Shown one piece after another: positions 31,838-42,565 of a stretch of 64,000 bases of DNA. This stretch comes from Merluccius polli (lineage: Eukaryota; Chordata; Actinopteri; Gadiformes; Merlucciidae): NCBI GenBank assembly GCA_030340625.1, contig JAOPHQ010005735.1:1-64000 (forward strand), given 5' to 3'. Numbering within the stretch: the first letter of the stretch is position 1; each line of letters begins with the position of its first letter. The position numbers were made by a program, and so were the translations under genes. Below the pieces are notes generated by a model that worked only from the letters and a program-made list of their open reading frames with translations, did not search any database and had not been told where the DNA came from.

Positions 31838-32385
31838 AAACATTCCCATTTCTTGTCTAGTCTTTCCTTCGTTTCAACTTTCAATACATTTTTAAGCTGC
31901 TGCTGACTGCAGCTCGGTTTGTTATTTTACCTTTTTTATTTTACTTTTTTATTTGTATGTGCAATGTCACACGCACTACACAAAACACTCCCATTTCTTG
32001 TCTACTCTTTCCTTTATTTCAACTTCCAATACATTTTTAAGCTGCTGTTGACTGCAGCTCGGTTTGTTATTTTACCTTTTTTATTTTACTTTTTTATTTG
32101 TATGTGCAATGTCACACGCACTACACAAAACACTCCCATTTCTTGTCTACTCTTTCCTTTATTTCAACTTCCAATACATTTTTAAGCTGCTGTTGACTGC
32201 AGCTCGGTTTGTTATTTTACCTTTTTTATTTTAATTTTTTATTTGTTTGTGCAATGTCACACGCACTACACAAAACACTCCCATTTCTTGTCTACCCTTT
32301 CCTTTATTTCAACTTTCAATAAATTTTTAAGCTGCTGTTGACTGCAGCTCGGTTTGTTATTTTACCTTTTTTATTTTTATTATGT
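31838..32385. repeat. 145-bp tandem array (about four units)
   Basis: The string CCCATTTCTTGTCTA begins at 31845, 31990, 32135 and 32280, exactly 145 bases apart. Each unit also carries GCTGCTGTTGACTGCAGCTC. A T-rich strand and a Phe-rich frame give no recognisable protein. Confidence 0.95.
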
Positions 32386-32500
32386 GCAATGTCATTTTAA
32401 TTCTGTGCAATGTGGTTTCATGTATTTGCTTTGCTTTTAGCAGGGTCCTTTTGTTCAGGCCAGTGTAAACTCAGTTTGGTTTGTGGCATTTGTTAAATTG

Positions 32501-32750
32501 GTCTGCTGAGACGCAACTGTGTTGTGAGCTTTACACCCGTGGTTTCGTAGATGGTCTGCTCCGACGCAACCGTGTTGTGAGCTTTACACCTGTAGTTTGG
32601 TAGATGTTCTGCGCCGACGCAACTGTGTTGTGAGCTCTTCAGCCGTAGTTTGGTAGATGGTCTGCTCCGACGCAACCGTGTTGTGAGCTTTACAGCCATA
32701 GTTTGGTAGATGGTCTGCTCCGACGCAACCGTGTTGTGAGCTTTGTATTT
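32501..32750. repeat. 53-bp tandem array (about five units)
   Basis: Units of GACGCAACYGTGTTGTGAGC plus TTTACACCYGTAGTTTGGTA are spaced exactly 53 bases apart (anchor positions 32551, 32604, 32657, 32710). It follows the 145-bp array by about 115 bases. Minus-strand frames through it are repeat artefacts. Confidence 0.93.
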
Positions 32751-32778
32751 GAATAATATTGTTGAATACACTTTTTAG

Positions 32779-34088
32779 AATTCGCTTTGGCAACCCTAAA
32801 CATCTTCACTGGCAAAGTGAGCTGCTTTAGTACAACCAATTTGACGAATTTTATATTTCAACATCGTTTACGAATTTCATCAAGGGTCCACTTGGGAGAT
32901 TTGTACGGACATCATGCTACCCTTCATATTGGTGAGTTAAGGAATTTAAAATTTCTAAATGCTTGCCTTTAAACAGTGGGTCATGTACTAAAAGTTTTTT
33001 TTGTTCAGGGGCAGTTTTAATTCCAAGAAGTGCTCTACCGACTTCGTCAAATCCAGGACTGGTGCTGGGAGCTATAGGTGGAAGGAGCCCAGGAGCGGTC
33101 AAGTCCAACAGAGCTGGGGGTGAGACACTGAAATGCCAATCTTTGAATTTCTTTCTTGGCTTAAATTGTTAAGAATTAATCCTTTGAAAAGCAGCAGCAA
33201 CTCCCGTACACGTCAACAACAAAAAATCGCATTCACTCAGATGTTTAAAAAAAAAGCTACCGTTGAAATATAATAATTATGTATACATAATAAACGGGGA
33301 GAAAAAGATATGTCCTGTGTGCAAATAGAGCAAGTGTTGATTTTCAGAAGTGACTGAGGCGACGCGGGTGACGGTTTTCTGGAGGTACTTGTGGTGACAG
33401 TGATCAGCCACGCCCCTCATCTATTCAGAGAAGGTAAATAAGCTGCCCAACTTCTACTTGCTTCTAAACCCTCTGGGGTCAAACGGCAGGATTATGATAC
33501 ATTTGTCATTTATTTACATTAATAGCTAAACAAGTTGGTTTTTTTTGTATCATACACGCTTGACGGAAACCTTGTCACCTCAAATGTATTTTTTAATTAC
33601 GTGAATTAGATAAAACCTTAAACTTTTCACACTAGAATTGGAGCGCTGTTGTACCTGCCCACCCATTCAGAGACTATTCACATATCTATGATGACACTTT
33701 CAGTTTTGGTTTTGATCTTTCTGCGGGGCATGGTGGAAATGCCCACAGACATGCATTCAAAATCACTGAGTCGCTTGGTGACTAAATGGTGATGTTCTCT
33801 AAACCCCAGGACAGCAGCCAGGAGCAGTGGATGGACCAAAGTCCTGCAGTATAGCGGCTTCAAGACCACAATGTGGACCAGGTAAGGTGCTGAACTTAGA
33901 ATTTGAGTTAGTTCTGATTAGCATGAATTCAACATGCTTAATTTTGGTTGGCAAGTTACTTCGACACCAGTGACTCATCTAAAACAAACCATCCTCTCTG
34001 GATCAATAGTTTCTTTATTTTCTTTCAGGTGTAGATGGAGGAAGAGATGGGTGTGCAGCAGACGAGTGGCCATGGTGCAGAGAACCAG
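32779..34088 (+). CDS. Candidate multi-exon gene with uniform phase-1 exons
   Basis: Four exon-like blocks have good acceptors and donors: 32779-32933, 33009-33121, 33811-33879 and 34030-34088. All four stay open when joined and every junction is phase 1. Joined residues include LGDLYGHHATLHIG, then SSNPGLVLGAIGGRSPGAV, then QQPGAVDGPKSCSIAASR and VDGGRDGCAADEWPWC. No known family is recognised. The Gly/Pro-rich, symmetric phase-1 pattern resembles extracellular matrix genes. A fifth block with good splice sites (33349-33433) contains a stop in that phase, which argues against it being coding. No start codon or terminal exon was found. It may be a non-coding RNA or chance. Confidence 0.25.
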
Positions 34089-34347
34089 GTGAGCTGTGAT
34101 AAATATTTACTTTGCTTTATTAAATGGACCAAATGTATCAAACAGCAAGGTCTGAGGACTAGGCTTTTCTGGGAACAGCTCAACTGACTTATTTTTTGTT
34201 ATAGCAAGTACTCATTTAGATGCAGTAACTCAAATGCTCCACCACATGCTTTTAATATTTGTTAGAAACCTGGTAATCCAGCGCTTGCATTTTTATTTGG
34301 TTGCTGTAATGATTTAATGCTTTGATTGTTCTCGGCCTCACCTGTAA

Positions 34348-34904
34348 GGGACTGTACGATATTTACCGGGGGGGGGGGGGGGGGGGGGCGGTCGTCAGGG
34401 GGGGAGGGCCTAGGATAATTTTTTTAAGCCTTAGGGGAGGGCCCAGGAGAATATTTTTGGCCTGGGGGGAGGGCCGAGGAAAATGATTTTATGGGGGGGC
34501 AATCGTCATGACTCATGCCGAGTTCGATGTTTAAATGAAAGATAGGATAGCCTGTAAGGAAGTGAACGTCTCCTTTACCATAACCATAACCCTTTTTGGA
34601 GTGAATTGTTTCACAGTAGACTGCGGACGCTGTAGACTCTGCTCTGCGAGCGGACGCTGTAGACTCTGCTCGTCTCATACCACCGCGAACGGGTTTATGA
34701 GACCCCAGATCGTTTCACACAGACGCGGGAGGGTACCTTTGGCGTCAGTATCCAGGGCTTAATTTGGGCCGGAACACGCCGGAATATGTTCTGGCACCTC
34801 CAACGGTGGATCCGGCACCTTTTTTATTTTTTTATTCCCCCCCCCCCCCCCCCCCCCCCCCGCCGTCAGTGGTTACGATCGCGCAACCCCGTCATCAGTC
34901 CGCG

Positions 34905-34941
<37 letters not shown>

Positions 34942-35785
34942 CGTTGACAATCACGAACACCCCCCCACCCACCCACCCCCGGGCGTGACAAATCGTCGGT
35001 AGGCCTATATTACGAGTTGGGATGAGAACGGGTTGTCTGCCGAAACCGTCAAGTCTAAATCATGCGATAGGCGCGCACGATGACATCCTCACAGCATGCA
35101 CACGGGCTGTGTGTGGACTCGGGTCTGCGGCTGAGTCCGCGGCCGGGTCCGCGGGTCCGGTGCTGGGTCCGCGGCTGGCGGGTCCGGTGCTCCCCCCCCC
35201 CCCCCCCCCCCCCCCCCGTTGACAATCGCGCCGAATGTAGAGCATATTGTAATGCAGCGTTGAATGGATGAATAGCTTACATAAGGGTCCCCAGCACTTT
35301 TCAAACCACACTCAAGCTTATGGTTATTGTCCCCACCACTTCTAAAACCAAACTGACGCCACTGACCACATAGACCAAGAATTAGTCGCTCTTAGTCACA
35401 GTAGTTTGTGTTTTGTCTTATAATAGCCTATAAGGTACAATGTCATCAGCCAAGTTGTGAAATTATTGGGGGAGTCTCGTAACATTGATAAAAGCAGGCT
35501 TGTCCCCATTCTCAAGTTCAAGGCACAGCGTGGCATAAACCCCTGCTCTTGCTGCGTGTGTACCCGTGTGTGTGTATGTGTGCTTATGTGGCCGTTTTAA
35601 CCTTGTAAACGTCATTTTCCGACCAATTTTATTTGATTCACGTAGCGGGGAGGGCCTAGGAGAATTTTTTTGAGCCGGGGGGAGGGCCCCGGAAAAAATT
35701 ACCAGGGGGGAGGGCCAGGCAGAACAATTTTAACCCGATCGTCTGGCGACCGGCCCTCCCCCCCCGCTAAATATCGTACAGTCCC
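34348..35785. mobile_element. Element with TAA duplication and long G/C homopolymers
   Basis: GGGACTGTACGATATTTA at the left is inverted at the right end (TAAATATCGTACAGTCCC). TAA flanks both (34345-34347 and 35786-35788). Next to each end are GGGGGGAGGGCC-type repeats in inverted arrangement (34396-34480 and 35645-35760). Homopolymers of G (34371-34388) and of C (about 34838-34861, 34908-34938 and 35190-35218) lie inside. A second repeat, starting AGGGCTTAATTTGGGCCGGA near 34756, seems nested within. Proline-only frames over the C runs are not genes. Confidence 0.75.
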
Positions 35786-36204
35786 TAAGTCTATATAATA
35801 TCATTTGCTATTTGGTTTTTCAAAATGTCTTCTAAATGCTCCAGCACAATGTGAAACTGACTTTACTTTTGGCAATTTACTAGTGATGACTGACCAGGAT
35901 TGAGCTACACCAGTGTCCTATACCGCCGTCCACCCTGAAGACACCTGGCTACACCTACACTCCCATCCACACCAAACATAACCACACAGTGCTACAACTC
36001 TGCCTACTACACACCATACTGATAACATGAACCATAGTCTGTCACATTACATCACGTTTTGGGGGAGTATGTTTTCAAACCCCAATGTTTTGATTTGTCC
36101 ATTTTATTTCTGTATACCATGTCTGTGATCCCAGCTATTGTACTTCTAACACACTTAACTTGGAACCCTCGTTTTAAGGGAACGACTAAAGGGACACGGT
36201 TGGA

Positions 36205-36400
36205 AACAAACCCTCTAAACTTAACCCTCTAAACTTAACCATCTAACCTAATGCCTAAACCCTCTAAACTTAACCATCTAACCTAATGCCTTAACCCTTT
36301 AACCATCTAACCTAATGCCTTAACCCTCTAAACTTAACCATCTAACCTAATGCCTAAACCCTCTAAACTTAACCATCTAACCTAAAAACCTCTAAAATAC
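36205..36400. repeat. 35-bp minisatellite (CTCTAAACTTAACCATCTAA type)
   Basis: Degenerate units of about 35 bases, CTCTAAACTTAACCATCTAA plus CCTAATGCCTAAACC, recur about five times and fade into looser AACC/CTAA repeats up to about 36560. The resemblance to a telomere repeat is superficial. Confidence 0.85.
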
Positions 36401-36559
36401 CGACCCTAAACATCTCTAAAATGCCAAAACTCTCTAACCTAATACCTCAACTTAAAAATCTTTAAAATAGTACCTAATCTAATACCTAAACTTAATCATA
36501 ACTCACTGTATACCTAAACACCGATAAACTTTACCATTTCAAAACTTAACTTCAAAATG

Positions 36560-37880
36560 ATAGCTAAACCAAACGTGTTCCTTGGTCTCTCCCCTTTTTT
36601 TCTCCCCTTTTTCTTTGTTGTTGGATTTTATTATGTGGAATTCAGTCGACTGTCGGTCTTAAGACTGTAATAACGATAAGGCTGCATGCTATGTAAATGT
36701 ATACTTGCCTGTTTAGCCCCATGGCCATGATATTTCCATAACATTTAACTTTAACCATGTGCCTAGTATAACATCTTGCCAAAGGACTACAGTTGAAAAT
36801 TAGCACATTTACAGAAATGTTGATTAATGTGCACTGTCCTTTAAATAAATAAATGAAATGAAACATTGTTTTGTAAGTGAAGTCTATGCTATCCATTGAA
36901 GTATAGTAAACTTGGGTGCAGGTTGGCACCCCAGGTAATTAATGTGTGTTGGGGGGGGGGGGGAAGTATGAAACAAATTGATGTACAATATTTTCCTTTT
37001 TAATTAGATGTACTGATTGGTCAGAAATTACCAATTAATGTGGTGAAGTGATTGCCACTGCTCTCTCAAACTTGTAACAGCCAGAAGGAATATCTAAACA
37101 GTTTGTCTCGTCATTGTATAGCTAATTAAAACAAGATATTCAGATAAAGTCATGGAAAGACCAACTGAACACCAGGTCACTTAACCGTAGTGACTGACTG
37201 GGGCGAATTAAGATCGCTTTTGAGAATTTTGGGCATAAGATTAAATTATTCGATATGATTAATGACCAACATGCTATAGGAAAACGCTGTCCACGCAGAC
37301 TCGCCCTCTGGCTCTTGGCTAACCCTGCTTCCCTTGTTCCCGCCCTTCATCGCTGAAGGCCATTTTCCCTAGATACTCTTCTTTCTCCTCCTCTCTGATT
37401 GGCTGGGATGTCCTGGAAGACTTCTGGAATGATCTCCTGGATGAGCCTAATGCTCCGGGACAAAAGTGACATTTACTTTAGAAGAACATATAGAGGATGA
37501 GATTTGCATTGGCGATCTCTGAGGATTAACAACGAACCATGAAAGATGAGCCATGATGTCAGTGTTGCATCCTAGCCAGAGCCAAGTAAGAATGACGGTG
37601 ACTACTTGCTAGGACTGCAGGTTGAAAATGGGGACAAAGAACGGGGCTGTATGCTAAATTCAAATCAATAACTTTGATGAACTCAATTGTTAAAATACCT
37701 TTTTATGAAAATAACCTCATCCTAACCAAAGAACTCCACGACGTGATGTATTTTTAATTACTAGAAACACATTTTAATTAAATTGACGCTTTTTTTTTTT
37801 AATTACTAGAAACAATCAGTACAAATTAGACAAAGTATCTTGCCAAATAAACTGTGGTAGCAAATTAGGCTATTACTAGT
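36560..37880. other. No gene seen
   Basis: No coding segment or repeat with clear ends was recognised. A G-run of 13 or more is at about 36951-36963 and a T-run at about 37791-37800. Confidence 0.4.
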
Positions 37881-37889
37881 TCAGTCCTT

Positions 37890-38336
37890 AGACCCATCCA
37901 TGCACACACACGCACACACACAATCCTGACACACATACACTCACCCATCCACACCAACACACACACACATCCTGACACACACATACACTCACCCATCCAC
38001 ACCAACACACACACATCCTGACACACACATACACTCATCCATCCATACCAACACACACACACATCCTGACACACACATACACTCACCCATCCACACCAAC
38101 ACACACACACACACCCTCCCACACACACACACACACACACACCTATCTGGACACACACACACGTGCCTATCAGGACACAAACACATGTGCACACACACAC
38201 ACACATGCCTATCTGGACACACACACGTGCCTATCCGGACACACACACGTGCCTATCCAGGCACACGCACACACACGTGCCTATCCGGACACACACACAC
38301 GTGCCTATCCGGACACACACACACACGTGCCTATCC

Positions 38337-38369
<33 letters not shown>

Positions 38370-38376
38370 CCTATCC

Positions 38377-38418
<42 letters not shown>

Positions 38419-38445
38419 CTATCCGGACACACACACACACACACA
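37890..38445. repeat. CA-rich minisatellite (ACACACGTGCCTATCCGGAC units)
   Basis: Two kinds of unit follow each other. 37920-38110 has units of about 50 bases with CATCCTGACACACACATACA and CTCACCCATCCACACCAAC. 38150-38440 has ACACGTGCCTATCCGGAC joined by CA runs of varying length. Frames on both strands give only His/Thr or Cys/Val repeats. The array abuts and truncates the HARBI1-type pseudogene. Confidence 0.93.
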
Positions 38446-39674
38446 CGGAGAAGGCCATCAAACTCTCCTGTAATGTATAGTGGATACATTAGTGTATTAA
38501 AGGAGGGAGACAAGTGAATTATATTGTGCAAATCTTCAGGCTGCTTACCACGTTGCAGTCTGTTGCTGAGGTTAGACTCTCGATAAATCCTGGCGTCGTG
38601 AACAGACCCAGGCCACTTGGCCTCCACATTCGAAATGATGTGTGCAGCATCACATATGATCTTGACAGTGCAGAGAATGACAGATGTTGGAACTATGATG
38701 CAGTCTTTAACATTTTGCTACAGTAGTCAATCTACATGTACCTGCACATTTATGCTGTGAATGGACTTCCTGTTCACATAATCGGCTTCATTATGTGAGG
38801 GAGCCGTGATGGGGATGTGTGTTCCATCAATGCTGCCAATCACACTGGGAAATCCTAAAGGAAATGAATATTACTAATCCCAGTCTGAGGTTGCAGCACA
38901 ATGTCATTAACAGAATATAATTGACAATTAATTTCACACATCCCTACATCATTCACCTGCAATCCTGTAGAACTCCTCCTTGATGGCTCTGACAGGTTTA
39001 TGTCCAGGGAAAACGATAAATATGGGTAAAAGCCGTTTCAGGGCGAGGCACACTTTTCTGACCACCCTGCATACGGTTGCCTTGCTCAAGTGCTCTGCAT
39101 CTCCGACATTGTATAAAAAACTTCCATTTGCAAAGAAACGCAGTGCAACACACAATATCTGCTGGGATGTGAGAGCACGACTACGGTTGGTAATGTTGGC
39201 AATGTAAGGACGGATTAGGTTGTGTATATAAATGATGGACTGTGAACAGGGCCGGACTAACGCACAGGCTAGATATGGCTGCAGCCTAGGGGCCCCACAT
39301 GTGCCAGCCTGCCAGGGGGCCCCCGATTGGCCAAAAAGAAAAAAAAAAGTTAACATTTACACGTCGACAATCGCGGCCCCCGTCAACTAGCACACACCCC
39401 CCCCACCCGCTCAACAAATCGCGCCACCCCGAGGCCGGTCCTTTATGGTGGGGGGTGGGGGGCCTACATCAACCTGCCTGCAGCCTAGGGGCCCCTGGCC
39501 ATCTTAATCCAGCCCTGACTGTGAAGTGAAACGGTACCGCTCAAAAAGAAAATGTTCCGGAAAAGCTAAAACATCTATGCGCGGTCTGATAACTCTCTCC
39601 GGACGAAGCTGTAATTCTCCGCGCAGTAATGCCGCACCTTCCTCCACGGGATCGTTTTCAAACGGACATGCCAT
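38440..39674 (-). pseudogene. HARBI1-type Harbinger nuclease pseudogene
   Basis: Minus-strand reading starts at ATG 39674 (MACPFENDPVEEGAALLRGE) to FERYRFTSQ at 39525. It resumes after a 271-base insertion as SIIYIHNLIRPYIANITNRS through REEFYR-type sequence to a donor at 38957. Exon 2 is 38854-38742 (FPSVIGSIDGTHIPITAPSH, with the first catalytic Asp). Exon 3 is about 38677-38554 (ICDAAHIISNVEAKWPGSVH, with the second Asp). Exon 4 begins GEFDGLL near 38474 and then runs straight into the CA minisatellite, so the C-terminal third with the catalytic Glu is lost. The right Harbinger terminus lies at 40020. Confidence 0.88.
39247..39517. mobile_element. hAT MITE inserted in the HARBI1 reading frame
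   Basis: The element is 271 bases with ends CAGGGCCGGACTAA and TTAATCCAGCCCTG. The 8-base duplication ACTGTGAA is at 39239-39246 and 39518-39525. Taking out the element and one duplication copy makes the surrounding transposase codons contiguous and in frame. The interior has paired CAGCCTAGGGGCCCC motifs and a short C-rich tract. Confidence 0.95.
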
Positions 39675-39829
39675 GTTTGTAACAAAAGTCGCCTCCTACT
39701 GCGGCATGGACTTCGGATAAAGCCTACTGACTGACTGAATGAATGAGGAAATCAAATGGCGTGTGTGGCTGAAAGAGGGCGGAGACAGATTGATCCATTG
39801 AGTAAAACCTGGTCCCGACCAGGTTAGGT

Positions 39830-40020
39830 TCATAGAGTCTGTTACTACGGTAACTGACCGAGAGCGTAAGTTATCTCTCTCTGTGAAACAGGCTAGAGTT
39901 GCCCCTCTTTCTCTGGTTTGAGTTATCTCCCTTTGTGAAACGGAAAACTCAGCGTTTCCCTCATTTCAGGGTTAATAAACCCAGGGTTTTCACTAAACCT
40001 GCTTTGTGAAACGGACCCCT
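39830..40020. mobile_element. Right terminus of the HARBI1-bearing Harbinger element
   Basis: Read on the minus strand from 40020, the end is AGGGGTCCGTTTCACAAAG followed by repeated GTTTCACA(A/G)AG blocks (about 39945 and 39885), a familiar fish Harbinger terminus. The opposite terminus was not found to the left; the CA minisatellite or a deletion replaces it. The terminus abuts the start of gch unit B exactly. Confidence 0.7.
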
Positions 40021-40552
40021 GGTGACTACATTTATTTCAAATTCGATCAAGAGACACATGAGCGTTTGGTGCCACAGTGATAGGGTTTACAGTGATTGGT
40101 TGTCTATAGTGCAACAACATTGTTTATGTGCCGCAAGCGTTTCAAAGGTGCCTTCAAAAAATACAGATGTAGGAAATTATTATTCATATTTTTTAAGTAA
40201 TGTCCCATTATATGTTCAATGAATGATATGTGTGTGACAAATAAGAGGGACAAATAAATGTCATGTCAAGTTCAACTTCACCACTCTGAGAATGTGTTTT
40301 GATTGGTTTCAGCTTTATATCATTAAATAACAATGTGATATTCCCAATAAAGAGGTCAAATGATTAATTTAAATAAGTTATGTATTTAAAGTGTAGGCTA
40401 TCCTGCCACACTGATACAAAGTGGTCAATGTAACATGAATGTGTGCTTTCTGAAAAAACATGAAATACAGTTAAGACTCCAGACAAGAAATCCTGGAATC
40501 AGGATCACTGCAAGGTATATAATAAATATATCTCTGTAAACTGAGGTTCACA

Positions 40553-41888
40553 TCAGTGCTTCCTGATCAGAGACAGGAACTCTTCACGGGTCTTAGGGTC
40601 TTCCTGGAACGTCCCCAGCATGACACTTGTCACAGTCTTGCTGTTCATCTTCTGGACGCCTCTCATCACCATGCACATGTGACTGCAGTCCACAGAAAGA
40701 GACAGGTTCAGGTGAAGCTCCAAACATTCACTACATCCAACTACCCGAATAGTTCGCTGTAATAAACTGGACTACCAAACCAATGAGATTGAATAGGCTA
40801 CTCACGTTGCCTCAATCACCACGGCTACACCTGCGGGCTCCAGGGCCTCAGAAATAGCGGTTGCGATCTGTTTGCTTAACCGCTCCTGAACTGTACAAAA
40901 ACAACAATCCAATAATATGTACCACAAATTGGTTTCTTAAAAGATGAGAAATGAACATAAAATGTATAGTATTTTACCTTGAAGTCTCCTGCTGTAGATC
41001 TCAACAATTCTAAAAGGAAAAAAGAGAAGCATTGGAGAGTAAGATATTAAATACTACGATGAGACTCTTATGCTTTTAGAAATTGCACTTGTGTTTGTAT
41101 TCTTTTCTTCATCTCAAATTCCATCCCTTACCTGGCAAGCTTGCTCAGGCCCACCACTTTTTTGTTGGGGAGATATGCTATGTGAACCTTTAGTTGAAAA
41201 CAAAGATGTCACACATGAAACAAAAAAATAAATAGAAGAAAAAAATATATATTGCAGAGAGAGAGATTCTTGTATTAGTTAGTAGTTTTTACCTTGCCAA
41301 AGAAAGGCACCAGGTGATGTTCACAGAGAGAGAACAAGTCAATGTCTTTGACAATGACCATCTCGTCATGGTTTTCATCGAAGATGGCGTCGTTTAGGAT
41401 TTCTGTGAAGCGATGTAATAAGTCAACCATGGATTTAAGATGCTATTTATCAAAGAATAGCGACCGAGGCGGCGCCAAATGCTCTGCACGTTTTACGCGC
41501 CTTCTTATAGCTACAGGAGTCCGACCTTTATAAATAACTGCTATTCAACAGTCTAGCCATTTAGTCTTCAGGCTTTTTATTTTATTTGTCTTACCAAAAT
41601 AATCATGAACTCACCTTGGGTCGTCTCGTGGTAGCCTTTGGTGAGGAACTGCATCGCCTTGGCGGCGCGCAGCGGCGTGCGCAGGAGCCCCTCTCGGTCC
41701 ACGTCCTCCCCGAGCTCCGTCAGCACCGTACTGTATGCGCGCTGGATGCTGGAGAGCTTGGACCGGGTCTCCGTCTCTCCGGCCCGTCCACCCTCCTCCT
41801 CCTCCTGGACGTGGAGGTCGGCGTTGAACCCGTTCTGGTACTCGGCGACGTGTTTTCCGTTCGTCTCGGAGGCGGTGCGGTATTCCAT
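40553..41888 (-). CDS. gch1: GTP cyclohydrolase I, copy B (six exons, 228 residues)
   Basis: This has the same role as copy A, the first step of tetrahydrobiopterin synthesis. Exons are 41888-41615, 41402-41293, 41187-41132, 41009-40978, 40890-40806 and 40682-40553. The lengths (274, 110, 56, 32, 85, 130) equal those of copy A, and all splice sites are intact. Differences from copy A seen in the protein are Glu for Asp in the TASxTNGKH stretch, Ser for Thr in KLSxIQRAY and a final His instead of Asn (LIRKH). The zinc-binding Cys118, His121 and Cys189 are kept. Intact coding sequence in both copies suggests both are functional or that they are very recent duplicates. The distinction between gch1 and gch2 cannot be made here. 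Confidence 0.93.
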
Positions 41889-41959
41889 GTCGACGATTTG
41901 GTTGCGATCGCGTTTTTGGTGGATGGTGTATTTGGTGAGACCTTTGCGAAAACTAAACG

Positions 41960-41980
41960 GGAGATGCCTTTTAAAGGCTC
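41960..41980 (-). promoter_or_regulatory. TATA-like element upstream of gch1 copy B
   Basis: TTTAAAAGGC on the minus strand (41975-41966), about 80 bases before the start codon, matches the position in copy A. A (CA/CG)n tract follows at 42012-42042. Confidence 0.4.
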
Positions 41981-42192
41981 AGAGGCGCACCTTCCGCCGA
42001 GTAGCTCGGAGCCACACACACACACACACGCGCGCGCGCGCACAGGAGAACATCGCGGAGCAGCTGACGGCCACGATAAATCGATTCCATGGAAAATAGC
42101 CGCGATTGTATACAGCAAAAGGCCAGGCGTGGGGCCGGCTGTGTGACTTTAGTGGGTCCCATGGTCTGCTCCTCCATCGTCAGCCAAGACAT

Positions 42193-42560
42193 TACAGTTC
42201 ATGGCATGAGGTCGAGATGGTCGAAAATGAAAGGTGTGCAAAGAAAAGGGTGACAAGTTGAAACGAGATGGATTTTTTTGTTGTTGTTGGGTACAACGTG
42301 AGATCAAATATTCAACAATATAGGCTATCGTTTTTCAAAGTTTGATCCGAGGGCCCTCTTATATAGAGTGTGTATCTTGGTGTATCTTACTGACACACAT
42401 TTACCCACAGAAGACTGTGAGAACAATTTATTTTCTCATATTCATAGGAGTCACTTGACCAGTCAAGTGACTCCTACTCAATTACTCTTTTGCATAGTTG
42501 ATTTCCATGGATGATGCAGCTCCTCATGTTGATAGAATGTGTATGATGAATGACATTTTA
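42193..42560. repeat. gch1 5' flank, copy B (truncated)
   Basis: Matches the flanks at 21831 and 29470 through CACATTTACCCACAGAAGAC and the ACTTGACCAGTCAAGTG block, then diverges. After 42566 comes an unrelated repeat beginning GGTAACACTTTATAATAAGG. Confidence 0.8.
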
Positions 42561-42565
42561 CAGTT

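Noticed and set aside
34764..35311. Poly-proline and poly-glycine frames
   Set aside because: They are translations of C or G homopolymers inside a transposon.
36205..36560. Interstitial telomere-like repeat (AACCCT/CTAACC look)
   Set aside because: The period is about 35 bases with mixed CTAAAC/CTAACC words, not tandem TTAGGG/CCCTAA hexamers.
37865..38517. His/Thr- and Cys/Val-rich frames on both strands
   Set aside because: They are produced by CA/GT repeats and have no start context or conserved domain.
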